Below, piece by piece: positions 47,466-59,014 of a stretch of 64,000 nt of DNA (positions are counted from its first letter, which is position 1; every line of letters starts with the position of its first letter). The stretch covers positions 23,180,173 to 23,244,172 of the forward strand of contig OX578279.1 of the NCBI GenBank assembly GCA_951217055.1. Reading direction: 5' to 3'. Made by a program: the position numbers and the translations under genes. This DNA is from Gerris lacustris. Its lineage: Eukaryota > Arthropoda > Insecta > Hemiptera > Gerridae. The notes under the pieces were generated by a model that was not told the DNA's origin, did no database searches, and saw only the letters and a program-made list of their open reading frames with translations.

Positions 47466-48499
47466 AGCCATTATATAGCCAAATTTAATTGACATCAATC
47501 AATAAGATTATTTTATAAGAATAAAATTGTAAGTGGATACTTTGCCAAACTAAATTTTCAAATAAGATGTTAAATAAAAGGTTGTCATAAAATTTAAACA
47601 CAATGGAAATATCTTGTTAAGAAATAAAGTAATTAAAAACCAAAATTTATTTTTATAATTTTAAAGATAATATGTAAATCAGATTTAATTTTTAAATACC
47701 TTTTTTCTTTTTTTTTGCAATAAGATAAATTTCTTTATATCTACTTGTCCAGTTACAACTATAGCTTATTGTGAAAACACGTAATGCCTGCCAAAGGATA
47801 AATGTCAAAATGGTATACAAAATCCTGCAAGATGCTGCAATGATGCGGATTTTTCAACAAGTTAATAAGCGGCAGGATTAAGTACAAATATAATTAGATG
47901 CGGAGAGATAAGAAGTTCACTGTGTATCGACCTTTAAAGGACGTGTCCTTGATAAGCAGGTATATCTAGATACATTTATATACATATTATAGGTAAGATA
48001 CAGGTAGAGGCAGTATTCACTGCTAACCTTGTAGCGTTCAACCTTCGACTTCGCTTCCACCAAGCACTCAGTAAGCATAGTTACTTACCTCAAACGTATT
48101 CATATTTGAACTTCAAATAACATAAATACTTTAAAGTACAAATTTGAATCAATAATAAATAGCAATATAAAATTATTTAAATTTATAGAAATATAAAATT
48201 TTAGCTACTTTCATGAGATTCTAATATGTATATTACACTACTTATTTACTGCGTTGAGGTTATTAAGGCTATAGGCGTATTTAATATATATTATACTGTA
48301 AGATACACTCTATTCATTAACTAAAGTTGAGTAAAAAACTTGTTACAACAAAAAGCATCTTAGAGAAATTATAGAGCATGGTAAAAAGTTAAAACACGAA
48401 AAGAAGAGAAATAAAAGACGTTTAAAAACATAAGAAAGAAAAGATTTACAGATATAGAAAAATTTAATAATAAAAAATTGTTAAAAATGTGCATTATAA
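47466..48499. other. AT-rich stretch with one complex-composition block
   Basis: 47780-47970 has balanced composition (GATGCTGCAATGATGCGG, then AAAGGACGTGTCCTTGATAA) and no long ORF. It could be conserved non-coding DNA. The rest is AT-rich. Confidence 0.35.
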
Positions 48500-48678
48500 T
48501 TAACCAGAATTTCTAAGAGGAATATAAACGGATGCCCCTATAACGATTACAAAGTTAGCTGAATCAAATTTTGGATGAAACCGTGGATCAAAAGATTTGT
48601 TGAAAAGAGTTGTTAAAACTGCTTGAGAGCTGTGGAAAAAGCCGCCTATTATCCTTGGACAGATTGCAATTTTTTCGG
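48500..48678 (-). other. Candidate exon or decayed coding segment
   Basis: The minus strand has an acceptor-like TTCTTCTTCTTGGCAG ending at 48679. It is followed by an open frame of about 59 codons to TAA, reading for example IGGFFHSSQAVLTTLF and FDPRFHPKFD. Composition is somewhat higher in GC than the flanks. An overlapping plus-strand frame (48610-48813) is equally long and charged, which weakens both. No family recognised. Confidence 0.22.
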
Positions 48679-48837
48679 CTGCCAAGAAGAAGAACCCAAA
48701 TCAAACATATGGGAACCTTAGATAGAGCGCCAGAGACCTTACGTATAAAATCCCAACCAAAAACAATTCTCGGAGAACTTGTAAGGCAAAAATATCGAGA
48801 AAAAATATTGTAAATACAGTAATGCCAAATACCTTAG

Positions 48838-49027
48838 CCAGCCATTGTCGGTCCAACTTGGTCGTAAGACACGGGTTGGGGCTTGTTGGATCCGTGTTGG
48901 ATGCACGGGGAATCCGAATCGACCTTGTCGACATGTTGACAACCACCCCACTCACAGTCCAACTGTCGTACCACATTGGCTCGTTGGAGTGAGTGTCGTA
49001 CAACCAAGTTGGGCCGTGAATGACTGG
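48838..49027. mobile_element. TIR MITE, about 190 bp
   Basis: The left end CCAGCCATTGTCGGTCCAAC and right end (reverse complement) CCAGTCATTCACGGCCCAAC match with a few differences. The match continues through ACTTGGTCGTAAGACAC, giving TIRs of about 34 bp or more. The interior is GC-rich relative to the flanks. The several frames of 60-100 codons on both strands here arise from this palindrome and are not genes. Target duplication not resolved. Confidence 0.85.
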
Positions 49028-51235
49028 TTTTAACTAACTATAAAAACCTATAGCAATGATACATAAATGTATAGCTGTATATCAAGAAGAATTTGTTTAA
49101 AAAACAGTAATCATCTTGAAACCAAAAAAAAAAAAAAAATAAATAAATAAGAAAGTCCTCAATGTCACAAACATTTGATTGTGATACTTTCACTTGAATT
49201 ATTTATTGGTTTTATTTTCCTCATATTTCTTTACTTGTAACTTATTCTTTCGAAAATAATAAATTTCATTCTAATAAATATACATTCTTAATAATATAAA
49301 GTTTAATTTCAAACTGTCGATGTAATACAGAAGCTATAAATTAATTTGAAGTTTAAAAACAGGTAAGTTAAATGCAGGAGTTAATAGCAGTTTGATTTAA
49401 TTACTTCTACTTGCAGTTCTAGACGAATAAATTAAATATGATTAAGTACTCGCGTTCCCTTGGAAGTTAAATATTTTGTATATTTTTAATCCTTCATTAA
49501 AATTCAAGGTTTGATTAACACAAAACAGGTCGCGGTATTCACCTGTAATGTATGGTTGACACAATTTTCTTTTTTAACAAAATATGATTGTTCTTAAATT
49601 TCTAATTACTTGAATAAAACTTCATTTTTTCCTTAAATTAAAATGCCATATAGTTTTGCTTTATCGCAATACTTTTTCTAAACATACTACGTGTATAAGA
49701 AAGTAAAAAGGATTTATTGAATTATTTCTCTTTATTTATTATCTTAAAAATCACGTAAAAAAAATAAAAAAATAAATAAATACTTTACAACAGAACTTAA
49801 TACTAAATCATCAATAAAACCTAAAACATTAATATTTATACTTGTATTTTATATATATGAATTAACTTTCAATAATTTCTGTTTAACCTTCAACCGTCAT
49901 TCTAAATTTGGTTTAAAAGAATTAAATACAAGTCTAGACAGGTGCGGAATTATATTTCAGATCTTATGAATTGTGACGTAAATATAAGATCTATTATAAA
50001 GATTATAAAAATAACATATTTCCAGAAGGATTTAAAATTACTAAGTTAGTTTGAACTCTGACCTATTTGACAAATTTAAATCTTATATTGATAATATCTA
50101 GGTATTAATCAATAAAAATGTAAAACATAATTTTCATTCATATAGTTTACAGTTTTAAAATATGTATTTTTCTTTAAACAAATTTAAAAAAAATATTATC
50201 ATCACAAATATAAATTAGTATTATTATTTAATACATTATTAAATGTTTGCTTTTTGACAAATCCACGCAATTCACGTTCTAAATTTAACCCCCAATCGAT
50301 AATCCAAGAAGTTGATAATATTATCATTGGGCGAAAGTTTTATTATCAAAGTCTGCCACAGCGATATACAAATGCACATAAGAGTTGGTAACTGAATTCA
50401 TTGTTAGATAATTAATGGAATATTAACTTTGCTACCTGAGTCGTATTTACCGCATAAACCTACCATGTACTCGCAACATTGAATAATTCTGGTATTTTAT
50501 TTTAAATAAATTATATTAAATAAATAAATAAATTAATCCAATAGCATCTGAGTTAAAACATAATAAATTCCTAAAAAAGTATGATTAAATAATTAAACAA
50601 TAACTAATTAAAATTAATTAAAAGTATAAGTTACCTTAAAAAATACTTGATTGTAAATGACGTCATACCTAAAACAAAAAATATAAAAATATAAATAATA
50701 ATTAAATTGATTTTTTAATTAAAAAAAATAATACTATTAAATGCTGTAGGTTTCCGATTGGTAGGTAATACATTATTATTAAATACTAAATACATACTAC
50801 TATTACCTTGCATAAACTTCTTTTAGATTATTTTTAATGTTTATATTATCATAGGGGTAAGGGGGGGGGGGGGGGGCTGTAAATTAAAAATAAAAGAGCT
50901 AGTATCTATAGCAAATTTTTGCTAGTATAGGCATTTTTTATTATTAAGGACTTAGTTTATTAAGTTGTAACCAAAATTCCAAATATTTAAGCTCTGTGTA
51001 ATAAAGAAGGAGGAAAAAAATGTTTTAAAAATCGTGATCCACACATACTCAAAACAAGTAGAATAAAGATTGTTTTAATTTTATAATACATTAATTAAGG
51101 TTAGAGAAATAAATAGGCTTTATAAAATGGGTATAATATAGACCAGGTGTTGGTTATAAATTTATTTAAATCTGATTATAAGAGATGTAGGTCTGCTGAA
51201 AGTACTTCCTGACAAGAATACAAGGAGAAGGTAAG
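49028..51235. other. AT-rich non-coding stretch
   Basis: Contains a family C-like terminal fragment at about 49655-49708 (ATCGCAATACTTTTTC, then ATAAGAAAGTAAAAAGG) and a G16 run at 50861-50876. Nothing else recognised. Confidence 0.45.
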
Positions 51236-51262
51236 GATTAAATGGGATTAGGAGCGTTGTTC

Positions 51263-51477
51263 TCAGGTTTGTAGCCTCCGCTCCATATTCCAAAACGCCA
51301 TGTTCCAGTACTGGGTAAGACCAGCTACAAGAAAAATTTTAGCAGTAGGAACTATATCCAGTGTCTCTTTTAACATGTCCAGTCTGTATTATAAGGCACC
51401 TGTTACTTTTACCCAGCTATTTATCACAAAGGCATGCTTTTCAAACCGATAAATCCGATCTATCCACGCTTTAGTCT
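51263..51477 (-). pseudogene. Candidate decayed coding segment, one in-frame stop
   Basis: On the minus strand one frame reads about 72 codons with a single internal TAA: TKAWIDRIYRFEKHAFVINS, then WVKVTGAL, stop, then YRLDMLKETLDIVPTAKIFL and VAGLTQYWNMAFWNMERRLQ, ending at TGA. Composition is balanced and richer in GC than the flanks. I do not recognise a domain; a non-LTR retrotransposon remnant or a broken exon are the likeliest readings. Confidence 0.3.
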
Positions 51478-51799
51478 CTTACGATACATGAAAGCAGATT
51501 TAAGAGGTTCATGTAAGTATTTGTTCCACATTTAAGTAATATTCAGGAAACAGAATTGTCATAGAATTACAGCGGAAACAAATAACATTCTCCTGCCGGT
51601 TAGTTGAATTATTGATTTACATATACTATATATATCCCTTAAATAAAATAAATTTATATTTAAAGCATTGAGGCTATTAATAGTTATTTTAAAGCCCAGC
51701 TGTCACAGTCAAAAGGAAAATTTAAAATACCTGTATTTACGTTTAAAAAACCTAAAATTGTTAATAATGTTTAATTTTTCCCAATATTGAATATTATTA
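51478..51799. other. AT-rich non-coding stretch
   Basis: Nothing recognised. Confidence 0.5.
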
Positions 51800-52158
51800 T
51801 TTATGTTTTTATTTATTTTTTTTATTCCGGGGGGCTTTTACACCCGAAGACGCATGCCACTTAAGTGGGCCCATTGAACAAACCGGGGTTAAGGACCGAA
51901 ATCTTCACACTCGTGTGAAGATATGGTCGTTAACCATGACTCCCCTCCTAGTTGTAATACAACCAGGAGTGTCATCATCATGGTTTCCAGGCCGAAACCT
52001 GGTATGGTGGCACCACTCTTTCGAGGAGCTTCCCATTTGTTTAAACAATGCTGGGTGGACATTGAGCGGGGGGCCTGGTCCGGGTATCGAACCCAGAGCT
52101 GTGGTCACCTCCTGACCCGGCTCAATGCTGCTTAACTTGCGTTAAGCAGCAGCCCCAG
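51800..52158 (-). mobile_element. GC-rich tRNA-derived SINE with A-rich tail
   Basis: Read on the minus strand, the element starts CTGGGGCTGCTGCTTAACGC. A hairpin follows (GCTGCTTAACGCAAGTTAAGCAGC), with TGAGCCGGGTCAGG as an A-box-like word and GGTTCGATACC as a B box (about 52083-52093). A GC-rich body of about 230 bp ends CCCCCCGGAATAAAAAAAAT, an A-rich tail. The sharp contrast in composition with the flanks, the internal Pol III boxes and the tail together indicate a SINE. The three frames at 51905-52135 on both strands are not genes. Confidence 0.75.
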
Positions 52159-52159
52159 A

Positions 52160-52383
52160 TTTTATGCTTAGTTTGTTATTTCCAAATTAAGTGCTACACT
52201 TACTGTAGCATTTTAATAAATTTACAAATAGGCAATATAATTTATGAAGATATGATTTATATTTTATGGCAATATAATTTATGACGATATAATTTAAATT
52301 TATGGCATGATTTATGAAGTTAATTTTAAGTTAACTAGGGAATTTTAAAAAGAAAAAACTAGGGGTAAAGCTATGAAAAAAAT
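52160..52383. other. AT-rich stretch with short repeats
   Basis: GGCAATATAATTTATGA occurs twice (about 52223 and 52268), with a third shorter version. Nothing else. Confidence 0.5.
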
Positions 52384-52886
52384 TACTTCTTTAGATTGTT
52401 ACTCCCCTATCTTGTTTTAGAATATAAATGACTGTTACTAAATAACTATTAAGAAAAAGTGACGTTTAGTCCAATGTTCCTTAGGACAAAGGAATATCAT
52501 TATTCTGTTTTTATGAGGAGTAACAGTCTAAAGAAGAACATTCTGTGCACCTTCTTTAGATTATTACTTCCCTGTTTTTTTTTTTTTAGAATATAAATGG
52601 TCATTCCTTGGTCTAAATAAATAGTGCAATGTACAGAGTTTTCTTCTTTAGACTGTTCTTATAAAAACAAAAGTGATATTCTTTTGTCCCAAAGTACATG
52701 GGACAAAACGACTAAACTACAAATAGTGCAATAGTATAGTTTAGTCCAGTGTACTTTGGGTCAAAGGAATATTACACTTCTGTTTTTATAAGAACAGTCA
52801 AAAGAAGAACATTCTTTACACCTTCTTTAGATTGTTACTCCCTTCTGTTTTTTTTAATAAGGGGAGTAACTATCTAAAGAAGGGCA
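52384..52886 (+). mobile_element. Dimeric MITE family E, compound copy 4
   Basis: The outer ends are TTCTTTAGATTGTTACTCCC (52386) and GGGGAGTAACTATCTAAAGA (52861-52880). Two inner junctions with AACATTCTGTGCACC and AACATTCTTTACACC occur at about 52530 and 52810. A reversed piece lies between them (52640-52720, CAAAAGTGATATTCTTTTGT). One E unit has therefore been duplicated and partly inverted within another. Confidence 0.8.
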
Positions 52887-54360
52887 TAAATAACCAGACA
52901 TTCTTTAAAAAAAAGTTGGTACAAAAAATAAATTAAAATAATTGTACATACTTATAAGAAGCCTTAGAGCATAAATTCTACGTCACAGTTCAGTAAAATG
53001 CGAAAGTTGCTAGCATTGCGGGTAACCAGAATATTTGCAAAATGTAGGACAGATTAAGGAGGCATAAGTCTATACGTCCAGTCAAGGACAAAAATGATTT
53101 GCATTCAAATTGGATCACTTTACTGCCAAGTTTGATCTCCAGGCGAAAGGGTATTGCTTTCAGAGCATAAAATGTTTCAGCAATATGTAATATAGGTGGC
53201 GAAACATATCAGTATGTTTATTTTCTAAAAAAAGAGAGAAAAAAAAAAATGAAATACTTTTAAAATGTGGAAGTGTATTGGCGCCAAGTTTTTACAAAGG
53301 ATTACTTTGAATTAATTCTGTAATTGGTAGGTAGGTAAATAACTTCTTTTTTTTTTAGCGAAAAAAAGTATTTAGTTAATATTAATTAAAATTTGCAAGT
53401 CTAGATTGAAAGGTTGAGTAAATACTCCGTTTTTAATAGCTTATCCCACGTAAAAATCTGTTAAAAATGGAATAAAAAAAATATTAATTATAAATATCCA
53501 TTAACCTTTTTAGTATGCAATGTCACAAAACTTATATAAACAGGTAAAGCAGGTAACCTAAAGCGTGAATATATTATTATTTTTTGTCACAGTTAGATTT
53601 TATCGTCATATTCTACAGAGGAGTAAAATTAGTTATACAAAAGAGGCTATTGCTTTATACAGACAAGTATTATATTAACAGAAAGTATGATTTACGAGTT
53701 CATTAGACCTTCATTAAAATATAATAGTATTTGTCAAAGAAGGTCATTACAAATATCTCATCACAGTAAGACATTTTAAAGTAATCTAATCATACGAACA
53801 TTTTAAAAATAATAATAAATTCTCTTAAATCATTTGTTCCAAATATAAATATACTACGCGTTAAAACTACTTTCACAAACGAAGCCCGAAAATACAGTCC
53901 AATAAAAGTTACTTCAGTACGAAAACAATAATGGTGTCGATCTATTTGGATATTGACTTAGATTTGATATAAACATAACAATGTATAAACACATAACCTG
54001 ACGAATACTTTAAAATAAATTTTAATATATCATTCACACAATATCAAGATCTTTGTTATTTCACAACAAATAAAGTTACAGAATCACGTTTGCGCGAGCA
54101 TCTTCATAAATTTTTATGTATAATAACATTAAAGGGGAGGTTTTAAGTCACAGAATCGCACTCCTGATCAATTTCAGCAGCAGTGACGAGTGTTAAGTAA
54201 CTCAGAATTTACGTAAATCAGTATAACGTAAGTCGGGGTATTAATGTACATACTTATATAAATAAAAGCTATTATTAAAATTAGTATTATTATTATATCA
54301 TTTAGAATTTGTATTGAAGTCTAGTTTTACTATAATGTTAGTTTAATATACAAAAGAAAC
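52887..54360. other. AT-rich non-coding stretch
   Basis: Nothing recognised. Confidence 0.5.
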
Positions 54361-54390
54361 AAGTAAGGCGCACTTCGCGTAAGTACGCGA

Positions 54391-54439
54391 GACGATAATC
54401 GTCGGTTTCTGTACGATTAAGTTAAAATCGTACAGAAAC
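54391..54439. repeat. Two adjacent perfect short hairpins
   Basis: GACGATAATCGTC (54391-54403) is a 6-bp stem around one A. GTTTCTGTACGATT (54405-54418) and AATCGTACAGAAAC (54426-54439) are perfect 14-bp inverted repeats with a 7-bp loop. Confidence 0.85.
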
Positions 54440-54730
54440 AGTTAAGTTATTAAGTGTAAAATTTTACTAGTTGCATATTATTTTTCTTCCCTTCAAGACC
54501 TTTAAATTAATGTACATGTTATAGTGACTAAAAACTATATTGTAATCGCCCATCATATTGGCCGCCATATTGGAAATATTAAGTGTTAAAACTTCAAAAA
54601 GTGTACGCAGTTGTCACAAATGCCGAGATGCACCTGTGAGCAGAATTTCATTATCCTAGCTATCATAGTTTATGAATTGAAAATGTCAACGAACAGACGC
54701 TAAACGACAGACAAACATAGCCATTATATA
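54440..54730 (+). mobile_element. Decayed transposon tail that hosts the foldback insertion
   Basis: CGCCATATTGGAAATATTAA, CACAAATGCCGAGATGCACC, then GACAGACAAACATAGCC running up to the TATA duplication at 54727. After the foldback, TAAGGTTTGTTTTCGTACG (from 55582) reads as the continuation of the same tail. It is the insertion target of the foldback. Confidence 0.5.
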
Positions 54731-55579
54731 CAGGGTGTCCCAGCTAATATGGAACAGCGAAAAATCTCCGGAACCATGATAGATAGAAAGATGCGGTTTT
54801 CAGGGTTCGATAAAGGCTAAAAAGGCGCTTCTAGAACATATGCTGAACATTTTCTGTGTGCAGCAAACAAAATTAACAAAAAGTGAATAGAAAGCCATAT
54901 TTTTAAGATTGGATTTGGATTCTATGGCTAAAAATAAGACTTTTTTACTCATGGAAATTTTTCGCTCCGATCATTAGTTTGCCGTCTAGAGAGCCCTAAA
55001 CTTGCTAAAATTTAAACTTTAAGTCCACTTTACAGCTAAGACTAATGGATTTAGGAAAAAAATTCAAGTTACAAAAGTTCTCATTTTTTGCTGCTAAATC
55101 TAAATCCATTCTTAAAAACATGCATTATTTATATATTTTTTTCGAGTTTTGAGCCCTACTGAACACTTTTTTGGCAAAATTCAGTTACATGTTTTTAAGA
55201 ATGAATTTAGATTTAGCAGTAAAAAATGAGAACTTTTTGTAACTTGAATTTTTTTCCTAAATCCATTAGTTTAGCTGTAAAATGGACTTAAAGTTTAAAT
55301 TTTAGCAAGTTTAGGGCTCTCTAGACGGCAAACTATTGATCGGAGCGAAAAATTTCCAAGAGTAAAAAAGTCTTATTTTTAGCTATAGAATCCAAATCCA
55401 GTCTTAAAAATATGGCTTCCTATTCACATTTTGTTAATTTTGTTTGCTGCACACAGAAAATGTTCAGCATATGTTCTAGTAGCGCCTTTTTAGCCTTTAT
55501 CGAACCCTGAAAACCGCATCTTTCTATCTATCATGGTTCCGGAGATATTTCGCTGTTCCATATTAGCTGGGACACCCTG
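54731..55579. mobile_element. Foldback element, 849 bp, two 392-bp arms
   Basis: The left arm 54731-55122 and right arm 55188-55579 are reverse complements over their whole length with only scattered differences. They are separated by 65 bp. The ends are CAGGGTGTCCCAGCTAATAT and its inverse, and TATA lies directly outside both ends (54727-54730 and 55580-55583). Arms of exactly equal length argue for strong constraint or recent origin by inverted duplication. There is no ORF of note. A transcript would form a 392-bp double-stranded stem. Confidence 0.97.
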
Positions 55580-55583
55580 TATA

Positions 55584-56150
55584 AGGTTTGTTTTCGTACG
55601 TAGAAACCTAAAAGCAAGGAAATGGCTGGAATCCCTAGGATATTGCTGATCACGTCTTATATTTATATTTATTTATCCTGGTGTTTTCATCTAATACTTC
55701 CAGATAGCTTGAGCTGTTCAATCAATTTAACGATATTCCGTAAGGATTCAACTTCATTGAATACTTAATATAAGTATTACCTGTTTCAACAAATCTAATA
55801 CTACTACTTCACCGTGGCGTTATCCATCCAATATTCGGGTTCCTCTACTACCTATATATAAAATCTAAATACCACTGGCTAAATCGCACTCACACATCAC
55901 GATATCTTCGAAAACACTAGACCTATGACCATCAAATTATGTAGGAAGGTTCATTTACTCCCTAGGAGCTCAGTATGAAATCTTCTTACGATCTGCTATC
56001 TTGATTCAAGATGGCTGCAATTCTTATGCAAAATTTGGCAGTACAGAATAAAATACCTCAGATATTTCCTGAAAGGTTATCCCTTAAAACTGTTCTCCAG
56101 TAATCGGAGTTTTTAAGGATTTTTGTAAGTAATTTCCTCCAAGAGGAGGA
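55584..56150. repeat. Probable decayed transposon
   Basis: The start continues the host tail of the foldback. ACATCACGATATCTTCGAAAA and CCATCAAATTATGTAGGAAG (about 55896-55955) have the wording of decayed arthropod transposons. No second copy in the window. Confidence 0.3.
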
Positions 56151-56707
56151 AGTATAGCATAATGGGAGGGTGGGGGGGGGGGGGGGGGAGGGGGGATTAC
56201 GAAACTGTAGCATATAATATTCTCGCCAAGTAAAAGAACTTTAATGAAGGAAGTTTATAAACTCATCAAATTAAAAAATACATTAAATTTAACACACTCC
56301 GTAGTAAAGCACGAGAATCCAGTAAAAGGGACATATTTCAAAAGAGTTTATTTTAAATTTGAATCAGTTTTGATAAATTAAAATATAAGAATCTTAATTG
56401 GACATCTATAAGAAGTGGAATTCATGTTAAGAATCAAAATCATCGTATATTCAAACACAAAAACATAGTTGTTGCATTCCAATAAGAAAATTTGTATTTT
56501 AATTTTTTATCTTAAGCGTCTACAGACCTTGTTCTAAACACTTTTTCTAATATTTTTTTTAAAAATAACAAGAATTTTTTTAGATTGATAAGTTTGTCAA
56601 TAATAGATTTGATGATAATCACATGAATAATATGTGAATATACATATATAACAAATTAAAGATAACAGGTTAAGTAAAAAGATTCGAAAAAATAATAATA
56701 AAAAAAA

Positions 56708-56851
56708 AACTATAAATAATAAGATTCGATGATGATAAAATTAAGGATTGTTATTTTCATCCAAATCCAGAAAAACTATAAATAACCAGATTTAAAAAAA
56801 AGCAAGATTTCGATGATGATAACATTAAGGATTGTTATCCTCATCGAAATC
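56708..56851. repeat. Tandem duplication containing a hairpin
   Basis: CGATGATGATAA(A/C)ATTAAGGATTGTTAT occurs at about 56728 and 56810. In the second unit GATTTCGATGATGATAAC and GTTATCCTCATCGAAATC form an 18-bp inverted pair (56805-56851). In the first unit the pairing is poorer. Confidence 0.75.
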
Positions 56852-57085
56852 CAATGGTATAAAACTAGAAATTATTGAATATATTAGATCTAGTAGAAAA
56901 ACATAGCAGAAAAGTAGTTAGTTTTTTTATATGCTTAATAATGTAGGATCTGACATGAAAAAGGAGACTTTGTAATACATAGAAATAAAAACTACCTAAT
57001 GAATGAGAATAAACTAAATGATGAAGATGAGATGATCAGATTTTTATCTTACATGGTTAGTCCAATAGTTACAAAGTATTTCCAG

Positions 57086-57243
57086 TATACTGTTTAATGA
57101 GATCTATTAGCCTTCTAAGAGAATCCTTTTCTCAACTAACTCAAGTTGTTGCTCGAAATGAATATTTGCGTATGCATTGCCGATTGAATGCGGTGATGAC
57201 CTACCAAAGTGATGTTCTTTTGTTTTTAACAAAGGAACATTAG
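57086..57243 (+). other. Short open frame behind a possible splice acceptor
   Basis: TTTCCAG ends at 57085. The open frame then includes ATG at 57097 and 48 codons to TAG at 57241-57243 (MRSISLLRESFSQLTQVVAR, then NEYLRMHCRLNAV). Composition is more balanced than the flanks. No domain is recognised and the length is within chance, so this is a lead only. Confidence 0.2.
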
Positions 57244-59014
57244 CCAATGACCTATGGTTTACAAAGTTGCAGTCGAATTAATGGAATGGAACTGTTTTTC
57301 CACTATTCTTGTCTAAAGCAAAAATCCTTCACGAGATTAGGTGTTTCGACATTTAATGGGTATATTCAATTTAATATTTCTATGCCAAAATAATTGTACG
57401 TGTTATTTTAATAACACGAGATCAAGGATATTATGATTGGATCTACGCAAAAGAGGACTGAAACAGATGTATTCAAACAATTGCTTCCTCGTATTCTAGG
57501 CTTGTTTTCTGTTCAATTGCTTATAAAAAAAAGATTGAAAGTTAACGCCTGTTTTCCCATACGATGAGGTATAAAAAAATTCGAGATCAAGTCATCCTAA
57601 CGCTTTAAAGACTTTCCCCTCAGACCCGACAAACTAACTGAATAATACTATTAATTGCTCCTTGATTCAACTCATGGGAGCCAAACCCGAGTAACAAACG
57701 GGGCGGCTTCCTACACATAGATAAGTATATTAAAATGGGAGAGGAAGATTAACATCGCACGTGCGAAAGTCAACTCTTAAAGCTTCTGCCTTCATAGGAC
57801 TGTGGGAATTCGACACACACCATCTCAATCGACAGCCTAAACCACAGTTTTAGAATCTTTGGAAACTTCCCGAAAAAGGCATAATACGAAAACCATATAA
57901 GAGATGGTGAGATCCATTTTTTTTAAAAAAAAATTGTGGAACCTGAAAATCTGGCAGATCTCCAGACAGTGTGAGGAAACCCGCGGCCCCAAGTTAAGTT
58001 GTAACATTACGCAAAGAAACACACATATACAGATGTTTACCCAGATAATGGTATGGACCTCCCTTGCAATGTACAGAGTACGTGAGCTATTTCACTTAGA
58101 TTTATTGAAATGCCAACTTATTTTCAACTTGTTATAATGAGTATGTGTGCAGTAACGAGTATATTTATACAATTATTATAAAGGTGATTTTAAGCTAATT
58201 GTGAAAATGATATATAACACTTAATTCATAACAACAAACTTATAAATAGAGTCAGAATAAAAACATTTCAGAAACCCTATACATTAAACTACGTGCAGAA
58301 TATTTTAAACACTTCTGCATTAAACATTATAATCGAGAGAAGAGATGAACCAAATGAAAGGTCTTAAAGAATATAATAAGCTCATAAAGTACCGATATGA
58401 AAGATTCGTGAAGTCATTTGCGTAAGTATCCTTCGAGTGTAAACGAAATTTCAAACATCTGTACCAACATTAAAAAATTATCTGACAAGAAAGGGTTGTA
58501 CTCAAGAATAAAAATGATTGTATTTTATCCTCTTTAAGAATCTCTTAACGTACCTAGACATAAAAAGTTCGTGTCGATAAAATGAAATGTAATTAATAAA
58601 AGGATATTTTTAAGGATTTTTTTTTCTTTGTAAAATGAAAGATCTTTCATTCACATCAAATGTTAGGCTATAATCCAAACAACTACACTAGCCATAAACA
58701 ATCAATAAACAAGATCTAATACAATTAAACAAAGAGCATACATAGAATCTTTACAAGAGAAAATAAAATTAACAGAACACAGATTAGTTTACAGAGAAAT
58801 AAGTGTTAAAAAATGTAATTTAAGCGTGAATCATTATACAAGGGTATACAGTATTAGTAAGGCTTTAGAGTAAAACGAAGACAAAAAAAATTGAATTACG
58901 TAATGAGACATTTACTAAATAAAATCCTTAATAAACAGAGATATTCAGAAAATTTAATCCAGCTAAAAATGTATCAATAAATAAATAAATTGGCCAAGTA
59001 TATATATATATACA

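Larger units (their letters stand above)
56151..59014. other. AT-rich stretch with G-run, hairpin duplication and a short open frame
   Basis: The G-run 56172-56188 lies within a longer G-rich segment. 56708-56851 and 57086-57243 are listed separately. 57560-57870 has balanced composition but no repeat or domain that I recognise. Confidence 0.4.

Noticed and set aside
48701..49003. 100-codon minus-strand frame, the longest in the window, with others overlapping it on both strands
   Set aside because: It lies across a 190-bp TIR MITE. The palindrome opens frames on both strands and there is no codon or domain signal.
51905..52135. Frames of 66-70 codons on both strands
   Set aside because: They lie inside the GC-rich SINE, where stop codons are rare for composition reasons.
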